The notes under the pieces were generated by a model that was given only the letters and a program-made list of their open reading frames with translations, had not been told where the DNA came from and ran no database searches. 47,060 nt of DNA, from assembly GCF_001854805.1 (NCBI RefSeq), contig NZ_MBLO01000046.1:1-47060 (forward strand), written 5' to 3'. The translations under genes were made by a program, and so were the position numbers. Positions 17,911 to 25,550 of this stretch are shown here, one piece after another. Origin of the DNA: Pseudofrankia coriaricola (GTDB lineage: Bacteria > Actinomycetota > Actinomycetes > Frankiales > Frankiaceae). How positions within the stretch are numbered: position 1 is the first letter of the stretch; each line of letters opens with the position of its first letter.

Positions 17911-18330
17911 CTAGCGGATGTCGACGACCGCAAGAACGGGGAGAGCAGCCACATCAGGAGGAGGCTGATCGGCAGGGCGAGCTCGCCCAGCACGGTGCTG
18001 CGGTTGCCACGGCGATGATCCTGAAGACGACGCCGATGAGCGGCGTGCAAGCGATCGCCCAGGGGACCGCTGGGACTCACCTCGCGGGAGTCGCCGACGC
18101 GGCTGGCTCGGCCTCGTCCTGATAGCTTCGGTCCTGAAATCGACGTTGTCGACCTGGATGGGCCAGTCGGCCTTGGTGAGAGCCGCGAGAACCTCGTCGG
18201 TTCGGATCGGTGCGAACGACAGACCGAGTCGGTCCCATGCCGGCCGACCCGCCCTGCCGATCGCGCCATGGGCGTTCGGCAGACGGACGACGGTTACCTT
18301 CCGTGGCAGCCACCGTTTCTCTCCTCGCAT
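17911..18330 (-). pseudogene. Possible decayed gene, unidentified
   Basis: The first 80 residues (VTVVRLPNAHGAIGRAGR, then APIRTDEVLAALTKADWP) read like a real protein, after which the frame turns Arg/Ser-rich. In the other two minus frames hydrophobic segments appear over the 3' half (VPWAIACTPLIGVVFRIIAV and ELALPISLLLMWLLSPF), suggesting a membrane-protein end reached through frameshifts. This is tentative; no family is recognised. Confidence 0.25.
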
Positions 18331-18610
18331 GCCGGCGGCAAAGTATCGCCGCGAACCGAGCCCGAGCCGACCGACAGCGCCGAACCGCGGGCCTGGACGG
18401 AATCTGGTAACCCGCGTGCCGCATCAGGGGCAGGGGACGGATGGGGGCGATGCCCGTGGTCCGCGAGCCGGCGCCAACGCGGTCCCGGACGGGGCCGCGC
18501 GTTCGCACGGCGGCACGCTACGAGCCATCCGACACGCCACGGCACATAACGACATTCACGGGCTACGCGGCAGGACGATGCACTCGCGATGTCGACCACG
18601 ATGACTCCTG

Positions 18611-18637
18611 GGAAATTGCGGCGTAGCCGCAATTTCC
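18611..18637 (-). terminator. 12-bp perfect hairpin downstream of the lanthipeptide operon
   Basis: GGAAATTGCGGC and GCCGCAATTTCC form a perfect 12-bp stem with a 3-nt loop about 150 bp past the last gene of the operon. There is no U-tract, as is common in high-GC actinobacteria. It is symmetric, so it could also work for plus-strand transcription. Confidence 0.5.
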
Positions 18638-18789
18638 ATGTGTGCCGGACGTAGAGCGGTGACCCCCGCAAGATTCGGGGTTGCGGTAGCCGTGAAGTCT
18701 GGCTTCTCCGCCCACCGGACGACGCTGGGCGTCGGCCCGCAGGTGGGCTGGCGACTGAGGCCCCCCGGTGGAACCAGGCGCGGTCTGTG

Positions 18790-19947
18790 TCAATGCGACG
18801 TGTTCGTAGGAACACCGCTGGCGTGGTGGTGGCCCGTGATGAGTCGGGCGATGGCGTATCTGAGGTTGTTCTCGGCGATGTCCGCGGAGGTCTTCAGGTC
18901 GGCGAGGAGTCCGAGCGGGAGGGTATCGCGGGCCTGGCCGGCTTCGGCGGCGATGTGAGTCAGGCAGTCCAGCTCGTCGACGGTCAGGTGAGGCCGCAGG
19001 TAGGGATCGTTGAGAGCCATCGCAACGGCGCGGCCGTCGGAGTGACAACGCGCGTCCTGGACAAGCCGGGTGGCGACGGCCCTGACGGCGGGGCCTCTGG
19101 GAGCGAGGGCAAGGAGGCTGAGGCCGAGGCGAGTGCGGAAGACGACGTGGGCGCGGTCGGTGCCGAGCGTGAGGTAGGCGCTTGTGGCCGCGGCGGACGC
19201 GGCCTCGGATGGCAGGTTGCCCGTCCGCAGGCATAGGAGGCGCAGGACGGCGGCGACGGCTTTCTCCCACGGATCCTGAGTGAGGCTGGCGTCGAGGTGG
19301 CCAAGGGCTTCGCGGTAGTTGCGGGTGGCGCAGTGAGCGAGGATGAGGACCTGGCGGCCGTCGAGGAGGCGCTGGCCGATGCCGTTGTGCCGGCGGACGT
19401 GGTCGAGGGCATCTGCCCAGCGGCCTGCCTGGGTCAGGGCGCGGGTGCCGTCGGCGAGTAGCACGGTCCAGAGGAACCGTTCGGCGGTGCGCAACGCGTC
19501 GTGGCCGTCGGAGAGTTCGGCAAAGTCGACGTCGGTCTGCTCGATGCTGACGGTGCCGCGGGTCCGGGCTGCGTCGTAGAGCCCGGTAAAGATTGCATAG
19601 GCCCGGGCGGTGTCTCCGGCGCGGGTGGCGAGGCGACCGAGGTTGACCAGCGGTTGTAGCGCTGCTTTCAGGAGGACTGGCGGCAGCGGTGCGGCATCGA
19701 CGAACACCTGGAGTTGGCGTCGGCACAGGTCTGCGGCGAGGCTCGCCATGCTGTGGTCGCTGGCGAGGAGCGCTGCCTTGTTCAATGCCTCGGCGGTGGG
19801 CAACCCCGCGCCCTCAATGGGCTGGGGCGCTCGGGCGAGCCGGTGGATCTCTGCGAGGCGGGCTGTGAGGCTTCCGGCCGGCGGGCGTGAGCGGGGTACG
19901 AGCGGGAACCAGTCGACAATCGGCCGCGGAAGGTCCCGGCTGGTCAT
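18790..19947 (-). CDS. Hypothetical helical-repeat protein, last gene of the FxLD operon (385 aa)
   Basis: The ATG overlaps the stop of the preceding SpaB_C-type gene (ATGA), so it is translationally coupled to the lanthipeptide biosynthesis genes. The protein is almost wholly helical with repeating 30-40-residue units: LNKAALLASDHSMASLAADL, LVNLGRLATRAGDTARAYAIF, FLWTVLLADGTRALTQAGRW and ATRNYREALGHLDASL are TPR-like helix pairs. No catalytic motif and no signal peptide. TPR scaffolds often hold enzyme complexes or sense peptides, so a scaffold or regulatory role in peptide maturation is a reasonable guess. I cannot assign a named family. Confidence 0.75.
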   Translation of the reverse strand: MTSRDLPRPIVDWFPLVPRSRPPAGSLTARLAEIHRLARAPQPIEGAGLPTAEALNKAALLASDHSMASLAADLCRRQLQVFVDAAPLPPVLLKAALQPLVNLGRLATRAGDTARAYAIFTGLYDAARTRGTVSIEQTDVDFAELSDGHDALRTAERFLWTVLLADGTRALTQAGRWADALDHVRRHNGIGQRLLDGRQVLILAHCATRNYREALGHLDASLTQDPWEKAVAAVLRLLCLRTGNLPSEAASAAATSAYLTLGTDRAHVVFRTRLGLSLLALAPRGPAVRAVATRLVQDARCHSDGRAVAMALNDPYLRPHLTVDELDCLTHIAAEAGQARDTLPLGLLADLKTSADIAENNLRYAIARLITGHHHASGVPTNTSH

Positions 19948-20810
19948 GTGAGGATCACGTTCGCGGCGGTGTGGGCGAGCAGGGCCTGGGTCGGGTAGGG
20001 CAGGCCGAGGCGATTCCAGTGGAAGAGGACGTGGTGGGCGAGGACGGCGCGTAGGCCGCGTTGCAGGTTGCCGTCGTGGGCGAGGCGGTAGAGGTTCCGG
20101 CCGGTGTCGGTGAACGCTCCGGCCCAGCCGGTGAACGAGGCCAGCGGCCCAGCTGCGCTGGTCAGGGGTGTTCCGGGGCTGGTGTCGGTCGTGAGGAGTC
20201 GGTGTAGCCGGGATTCGAGCCTGCGGGCGGCGCCTGTGGCGGCGGGTGGGTTGGGCCTGGTCGCGGCGACGCGTGCCCAGATGTCGCCTTGTTCGTACCA
20301 GTCCTGGCCGGCGGCGCGCATCAGTGCGCAGCAGAGCAGGACTGACAGTTCGCGGCGCAGGTCGGTATGGCTGGTGAGCGTGGCGAGGTGCGCGAGGACG
20401 TGGCGGCTGTCGTGGTGGAAGAGCCGGTGGGCGAGGTTCATGGCGGCCGGACCGCCGAACGCGTGGGTTTCGGGTTCGTAGATCGTCTCGGTCCAGGCGG
20501 CGAGATGGCCGTCGTCGCGCAGCGCGTCGAGCCGAGCGAATACGGCGGCCGCCGCGCCGGGGCCTGCGGGGCTGGCAACATCTGTGGCCGGTTGGATCCG
20601 CAGTCGCCAGCAGGGCGCCTTGCGGATGAACCACCAGGACGTGAGGAGGCCGTCGTCCTCGGCTTCGGTCATGGCCTGTATCAGCTGGGTGGCGATGGTG
20701 TCGGCTGCGTCGTAGTGGGCGAACCGGAGGGTCGCCTGGTGCCACGTTGGACGGGTTGGTTGCGGGGTGGTGGGTTCGGCGGTGGCGAGCCGAGTTGGGC
20801 TGGTGGTCAT
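19944..20810 (-). CDS. Thiopeptide-type bacteriocin biosynthesis protein (stand-alone SpaB_C-like, 288 aa)
   Basis: The N-terminal part reads WHQATLRFAHYDAADTIATQL followed by TSWWFIRKAPCWRLRI, the typical start of SpaB_C/TIGR03891 proteins. It continues with AWTETIYEPETHAFGGPAAM and FHHDSRH, also conserved in the family. In class I lanthipeptide and thiopeptide systems this fold is the elimination domain that turns glutamylated Ser/Thr into dehydro residues, or in thiopeptides forms the pyridine ring. The neighbouring LanB already has its own C-terminal copy, so this is a second one. It starts 15 bp after the LanC stop and overlaps the next gene. Confidence 0.85.
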   Translation of the reverse strand: MTTSPTRLATAEPTTPQPTRPTWHQATLRFAHYDAADTIATQLIQAMTEAEDDGLLTSWWFIRKAPCWRLRIQPATDVASPAGPGAAAAVFARLDALRDDGHLAAWTETIYEPETHAFGGPAAMNLAHRLFHHDSRHVLAHLATLTSHTDLRRELSVLLCCALMRAAGQDWYEQGDIWARVAATRPNPPAATGAARRLESRLHRLLTTDTSPGTPLTSAAGPLASFTGWAGAFTDTGRNLYRLAHDGNLQRGLRAVLAHHVLFHWNRLGLPYPTQALLAHTAANVILT

Positions 20811-20825
20811 CGGGGCTCTTCCAGG

Positions 20826-22043
20826 TCAGGTCAGCAGGAGTGCGGCGTCCCAGCCGGTGGCGGGGGAGGTGTTGGTGGCGGCGGTGTGCAGGGCGAGGGC
20901 GGCGCCGGCGAGGCCGTCGAGCAGTTCCGGGTCGGCGGCCAGTTGGGTCGGTAGCCGGGCGAGGAGGCGCTCGACGAGACCCGGAAGTTCGGCGGCGAGC
21001 TCCGGAGTCGTGGCGTCGGCGGCGGCGCGGTGGGCGGTCTGGATCAGGCCGGCGAGGCCGTGGCAGAGGCCTGGCTCGGTGAGCAGGTCGAGCTGGTTAG
21101 AGTCGCGTAGGCAGGTGAGCAGCGCGGTCTCGGCGGTGTGCCTGCGGGCGGTGTCGCCGGTCGCGAGTGCGGCGAGCTGGTAGGCACGGGCGATCCCGGG
21201 CAGGCCGTAGCACCAGGACGGGGGCCGCCGGCTGGCGGTCTGGGTCTCGCCTGGCCGGGCCTGCGGCTCGGTGACGATGCCGGGCCACCAGGCGTCTGAA
21301 GGGCTGGCCTGCTGGCATTGGTCAAGCCAGGCGCAGATGCGCTCGATGGCAGCGAGTTGGCCGTCGACTTCGATGTTGTGCAGGACGGCGGTGGCGAGCA
21401 GGGCCAGGGGCGCGGCGATGCCGTGGGACATGCCCGCGTTGCCGTGCCCGGTCGGGTAGTCGGTGGATGGGGCGCCGCTGGGGTCAACGTCGGTCCACCA
21501 ACCGGGCAGCCCGTCCGGCTGCGGTTCGGTGAGCTGGGTGAGGTAGGCGAGGATGTCGACTGTGATCGGGTGGCCGCGGCGTAGGTGGTAGCTGCCGAGT
21601 CCGGCGAGCCCGCGGATCAGGTCGAACTCCGCGAGCGGCGGCCGGCCGGCGGCGCGGAGGCGGGCGTGTGCGGCTGTGAGGCGGCGGCGGGTGATGGCGA
21701 CCGTCGCCGCGTCGAGTGTGGCGAGTGCGTCGCGGAGTTGGCCGGGCCGGTTGACGGCGGTGTGGGTAACGAACGCCAGTGCGGGGGCGCCGAAGTAGAG
21801 GGTGGCGTTGGGGCCGGCGCTGATGGGTTCGGCGGTGGCTTCGCGCAGCCAGGCTTGGGCGGTGGACCAGTCGCCGTGGCCGGTGCGGGCGCGTTCGATG
21901 TGCAGCAGCGCGATGCCCGCCGCGCCGCCGGCGAGCGACTGGCCGCGGCGACGGCCCGGGCCCGGCGGGACGGCGGCGGGGTCCGCGAGCCGGTCAGCAA
22001 TGGCCGCGACCATCGCGAGTGCCCGGGCGCGCACGGCAGTCAC
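20826..22043 (-). CDS. LanC-type lanthionine cyclase (405 aa)
   Basis: Lanthionine synthetase C family. Visible landmarks are SLAGGAAGIALLHIERAR, GNAGMSHGIAAPLALL, WCYGLPGIARAY and GLCHGLAGLIQTAHRA. The Zn ligands of LanC enzymes correspond to the Cys of WCYG (about residue 277) and the Cys and His of LCHG (about 326-327), all present. The enzyme adds Cys thiols across dehydroalanine or dehydrobutyrine to make thioether rings. The GTG start overlaps the LanB stop (GTGA); an in-frame ATG 60 nt upstream lies inside LanB and is less likely. Confidence 0.92.
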   Translation of the reverse strand: MTAVRARALAMVAAIADRLADPAAVPPGPGRRRGQSLAGGAAGIALLHIERARTGHGDWSTAQAWLREATAEPISAGPNATLYFGAPALAFVTHTAVNRPGQLRDALATLDAATVAITRRRLTAAHARLRAAGRPPLAEFDLIRGLAGLGSYHLRRGHPITVDILAYLTQLTEPQPDGLPGWWTDVDPSGAPSTDYPTGHGNAGMSHGIAAPLALLATAVLHNIEVDGQLAAIERICAWLDQCQQASPSDAWWPGIVTEPQARPGETQTASRRPPSWCYGLPGIARAYQLAALATGDTARRHTAETALLTCLRDSNQLDLLTEPGLCHGLAGLIQTAHRAAADATTPELAAELPGLVERLLARLPTQLAADPELLDGLAGAALALHTAATNTSPATGWDAALLLT

Positions 22044-25000
22044 AAGGTCTCCGAACTGCGGCGCGTGAGAGTGAGGGCGACGGCGCGAGCCAGCCGGGCG
22101 CAATCGGTCTCGGCGTCGGGGTCGGGCCCGGTCACGCGGGTCTGGTGCAGGTGAAGAAGGCTGGGCAGTACGTCAAGCGGTGTGGTCCCGTCGGTGGCGG
22201 CGAGCGTGTCCCGGTAGGCGTCGATCGCGGCGCGGCGGCGCGCCCAGGCGTCGGCGACCTGGTCGCCGCGGGGCAGGGACCGCACATTCGGCGGGTCGTC
22301 GGTGCTGGCAAGGCGGATCGCTTCGCCGAGCAGGTCGCGGTTGAGGGTGGGGCCTGGTGTGCGTGGGAGGCGCCTGACGAGCCAGTGCGCCGCGTCGTCG
22401 CGGCTAGGCAGGCAGGCGGCGGTGAGGTCGAGGTAGCTGGAGGCTAGGAGAGCGTGTGGGTGCGCTCCGCCGCGGCCGGTCGCGGCGAGTTGGGCGACGG
22501 CGGCGGCTGAGTCCGCGGCGAACACCGCCTCGGCGGCGGCCATCGCCGCTCCGGCACCGAACCGGCCGGTCTCCGGCAGGTAGGTGTCGAACTGCAGCGT
22601 GGCGAGCAGTCCGAGCCGGCGCAGCCGACGCGCCCACCGGCCGACCGTCGCTGCGGCGTCGCTGAAGGCGTCCGGGTCGGGGAGGCGGAGCCGGAGGCGT
22701 AGGTGGGTTTCGGGGTCGTGGTAGCGCAGGAACCACCACTGGGGCGGTTCCGGCCAGCAGGCGAGCAGTTCGGGCAGGTAACGGGTGAGGATCGCGGTCT
22801 GCCGGTCCGGGTGGGTGTAGAGCTTCGCGTACAGCCAGTCGCCGGCGCCTGGCAGATGGCCGTCCTGCACCCGCGCTGCCCGGCTGGGCGAGACGCGGGG
22901 ACGCCGGATCGCGGGCTGGGTGGTGGCGAGTGGCACGACGATCTCGACGACGCGTCCGTCGCACCAGCCGGCCGTATCCGGCGGCGGCGCCTCCCGCAGC
23001 GTGACCTGTCCGGCCCGGTCCAGGTCGCTCTGCAGCAGGTGAAGGTGGGCGGGTTCGGTCAGGTCGAGGAGTAGCCGCCGGTCGTCCTTGCCGGCGAAGA
23101 CGACGTCCGGGACGCCGAAGCGGTCCCGCCAGGCGGTCAGGCTCGCCGCCCATTCGTCGAAGTCGGCGGCCGGTGGAAGGGCGTCGGTGGGGAGGAGCCA
23201 GCGGGCCGGGGTGAGGATTGTGCGGCCGGGGCGGAGGCTGGGCAGGAACGGCAGCCGGCTGGCCGCGCCCCAGGAGAACGGGGTGCACGCGGCGACCCGT
23301 GCCGTGGCGATCTCACAAAGGAAACGCAGTAGCGGATGCGCCGAGCGGGTGAGCTCGACGGCGTGGAACGCGACCGGCTCGACCGCCACGCCGCGCGCCA
23401 GGGACACCAGCCACAGCCGGTCGGCGTCCCCGGTCACCGCCAGTTCCGCCAGATCGATCAGCCCGTCGCCGGGTGGGTGGTGCTCGCCGAGCGCGATCAG
23501 GTGCGGCAGGACGCGCGGCGCGCGGGCGACGTTCTCGGCCAGCGTCGAGAGCGTCCCGCCGGATACCTGCGCGACGAGCGCGCCGTCGGTCAGCGTCGGC
23601 AGCCGTCGATACGCGATGAGCATCCGTTCGCGGTCGGCGCCGTCGAACATGTCGAGGAACCGGCCGGTTGTGGTCCCGGCCGATCGGGAGACTCCGGCGA
23701 CCGCCAGTCGGAACTCGCCGCGTTCAACCGCGGCCCGGGTCGGGGCGTGCAGCCGGAAGCGCATCTCGGTGTGTGGCTGTACCGCCCCGACGTCGGTGAC
23801 CAGTTGGGCGAGCAGCCGTTCGTCGAGGACGACTTCGCGGCGGCCGGTCGCGGCGGCGGTCTGGGCCAGGCCGAGCAGCAGCTCGTCGCGTGTGGTCAGG
23901 CCCGGCGACCGCGGCGGCGCCAGCCGTGTATCGCGGTATCCGGCGGGGAACCCGAGGCCGGTCTCGGCGTACAGCAGGTCCGTGAGCGGGACGAGGCCGC
24001 CGACGCCGAACCGTTCGACGAAGCGGGCGTGGTAGTCGCGCCATACCGGGCTGCCGGCGGGGTGCGGCGCGAGCCGGGTCAGCAGCGCGGCCGCCCGCTC
24101 CACTTCGCGTGCAACCGCCGCTGGCAGTGCCAGCGCGCACGACGAGCGCAGGTCGACGGCCAACGGCCGCTGTGCGGCGCATACGTCCGCCATGGCTGAG
24201 GCCGTCGCCGCGCGGCGAGCACGCCGGTCGACGGCTGCGAGTGTGGTGCTGGTGGAGGCCAGGCCGCGGTGAAGCCGGCGCAGCTCGTCGTACATCCCGG
24301 CGGCCTCGGCCGCCGTGCCAGCGCCCGCGGTGTCCAGGGCGGCGACGACGTGTCCGAGCGGATCGGTCGCGGTCGCAGCGGGGCGCAGCGCGGAGAGCAG
24401 GAAGCCCTGGTCCAGCAGGTCGCTGACCAGCCTGCTGGCAGCGCCCGCCGGCGCGGCGGGGAACTCAGCCGCCAGCCTGGCGAGCAGATCACCAGCGGGC
24501 ACGGGCATCACCGCCGCCTTGCGGACTGTCTCGACCGCAGGGGTGAGCCGCACAGACACCTCCAGGGCCGAGCCGCGCGGTGCCTCGGCAGCTGGCCGCC
24601 GGCAACCGAGCACGAGCCGCCCGTCGCGTACGAACGCGAGGTTGTTCACGGCGACGAGCAGGCGCGGCAGCAGCTCGCCGCACCGCTCGAGTCGGCGGAT
24701 GACGCCGTCGAGCCAGGCCGCGTCAACCCGGCCGACCTCGTGGGGGTGACCGCTGTCGTCGAAGGTCAGCGCCGGGGCGAAGGTGACGGGTGCGACGCCG
24801 GCGAACAGGCCGAACGGGGTCGCCCGGCTCGCCGCGCGCAGCCGGTAGCGCAGGACCGACACCACCGCACGCCGTACCTGGCGTGCCGGCAGTTCTTCGC
24901 CCGCGTATACCCGCTTGATCTGTCCGGCGAGCGCCGGGCTGGCCAGCTCGACCGCCGCGGCGAACGGCTTGCAGGCCCACATCTGGCACAGCCAGCCACG

Positions 25001-25246
25001 CCAGTGCTCGGCCTGCTCGGCGCCGCCGGCCAGATCCGGCCAGGGGAGGGCGGCCAGCTCAGGCACCAACTCGGCCACCCGGACCATCGCCGCGTCGACG
25101 ACCTCGTACAGGGGGCCGCCCGCGCCAGCCGTCGCGTCGGCGAACCGGCCGCGAGCCGGATTCTCGGCAGCGGCAGCGCTCGGCCGAGGCCCCGCACCGG
25201 TCGCCGGCGGATCGGCTCCAGGCCGTGCGCCGAGGGCGATCTGCAT
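22040..25246 (-). CDS. Class I lantibiotic dehydratase LanB, full length (1068 aa)
   Basis: The N-terminal glutamylation domain carries the family hallmark RYRLRAASRATPFGLFAG (about 133-150). The middle shows VNNLAFVRDGRLVLGC and DELLLGLAQTAAAT; the C-terminal elimination domain (about 785-1060) begins near DWLYAKLYTHPDRQTAIL, with QWWFLRYHDPETHLRLRLR. LanB enzymes use glutamyl-tRNA to activate Ser/Thr of the precursor and then eliminate glutamate. Length is normal for a fused LanB. It lies 97 bp downstream of the precursor gene, behind a hairpin, and is coupled to LanC. The first 45 residues are low-complexity, so a later start is possible. Confidence 0.95.
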   Translation of the reverse strand: MQIALGARPGADPPATGAGPRPSAAAAENPARGRFADATAGAGGPLYEVVDAAMVRVAELVPELAALPWPDLAGGAEQAEHWRGWLCQMWACKPFAAAVELASPALAGQIKRVYAGEELPARQVRRAVVSVLRYRLRAASRATPFGLFAGVAPVTFAPALTFDDSGHPHEVGRVDAAWLDGVIRRLERCGELLPRLLVAVNNLAFVRDGRLVLGCRRPAAEAPRGSALEVSVRLTPAVETVRKAAVMPVPAGDLLARLAAEFPAAPAGAASRLVSDLLDQGFLLSALRPAATATDPLGHVVAALDTAGAGTAAEAAGMYDELRRLHRGLASTSTTLAAVDRRARRAATASAMADVCAAQRPLAVDLRSSCALALPAAVAREVERAAALLTRLAPHPAGSPVWRDYHARFVERFGVGGLVPLTDLLYAETGLGFPAGYRDTRLAPPRSPGLTTRDELLLGLAQTAAATGRREVVLDERLLAQLVTDVGAVQPHTEMRFRLHAPTRAAVERGEFRLAVAGVSRSAGTTTGRFLDMFDGADRERMLIAYRRLPTLTDGALVAQVSGGTLSTLAENVARAPRVLPHLIALGEHHPPGDGLIDLAELAVTGDADRLWLVSLARGVAVEPVAFHAVELTRSAHPLLRFLCEIATARVAACTPFSWGAASRLPFLPSLRPGRTILTPARWLLPTDALPPAADFDEWAASLTAWRDRFGVPDVVFAGKDDRRLLLDLTEPAHLHLLQSDLDRAGQVTLREAPPPDTAGWCDGRVVEIVVPLATTQPAIRRPRVSPSRAARVQDGHLPGAGDWLYAKLYTHPDRQTAILTRYLPELLACWPEPPQWWFLRYHDPETHLRLRLRLPDPDAFSDAAATVGRWARRLRRLGLLATLQFDTYLPETGRFGAGAAMAAAEAVFAADSAAAVAQLAATGRGGAHPHALLASSYLDLTAACLPSRDDAAHWLVRRLPRTPGPTLNRDLLGEAIRLASTDDPPNVRSLPRGDQVADAWARRRAAIDAYRDTLAATDGTTPLDVLPSLLHLHQTRVTGPDPDAETDCARLARAVALTLTRRSSETL

Positions 25247-25270
25247 GAGTCAGGCCTTTCAAACCGCACG

Positions 25271-25300
25271 GCCCGGCCGGTGGAGAGGATCCGGCCGGGC
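25271..25300 (-). terminator. GC-rich hairpin between precursor and dehydratase genes
   Basis: GCCCGGCCGG and CCGGCCGGGC form a perfect 10-bp stem around a 10-nt loop, extendable by three more pairs after one mismatch. It lies 43 bp after the precursor stop and 25 bp before the LanB start. A partial terminator here would give more precursor transcript than enzyme transcript, a common arrangement in RiPP operons. Confidence 0.65.
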
Positions 25301-25342
25301 TGTGCCGGTATGGACGGGGTCAGCGTCCGGCGTCGAGGCCGG

Positions 25343-25504
25343 TTACGCGCAGGTGGTGCTGCAGGCGCTCTGGCAGGTGGTGCCGCAGTTGTCGTCGGTC
25401 AGGCGCATCAGCTCGTCGAGGATCGGGCCGGACTCGACGATGCTTACGTCGAGATCGAAATCGGCCTCGACGGTCGGCGCGGCGGCGTTCGCGTGCAGGG
25501 TCAC
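25343..25504 (-). CDS. FxLD-family lanthipeptide precursor (53 aa)
   Basis: The leader holds the FxLD motif as FDLD (residues 16-19) in VEADFDLDVSIVESGP; this family is named for that motif. The core region ends with Cys at 40, 44, 48 and 52, exactly four residues apart, with Thr/Ser at 42, 43, 46, 49, 50 and 51, ready for lanthionine or methyllanthionine rings. The GTG start is fixed by a perfect AAGGAGG at 8 nt spacing; the ATG 30 nt upstream lacks such a site. It sits between the FxLD methyltransferase and LanB genes. The mature product and its ring pattern are not predictable from sequence alone. Confidence 0.93.
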   Translation of the reverse strand: MTLHANAAAPTVEADFDLDVSIVESGPILDELMRLTDDNCGTTCQSACSTTCA

Positions 25505-25550
25505 GGGATTTCCTCCTTGGTGAACGAGAGACATGCGGGGTTTCCGAGGG

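Larger units (their letters stand above)
17561..18789. other. 1.2-kb stretch without a confident gene
   Basis: Only one weak minus-strand candidate is present (17911-18330, listed separately). The stretch also holds the GC-rich hairpin at 18611-18637. The rest shows mixed frames with no sustained protein-like reading, consistent with decayed sequence between the defence pair and the lanthipeptide cluster. Confidence 0.5.

Noticed and set aside
18790-20745. Minus-strand frame of 651 codons suggesting a longer version of the last FxLD gene
   Set aside because: Its N-terminal part is antisense-like Arg/Pro/His sequence out of frame within the SpaB_C-type gene; the ATG at 19947 overlapping that gene's stop is the natural start.
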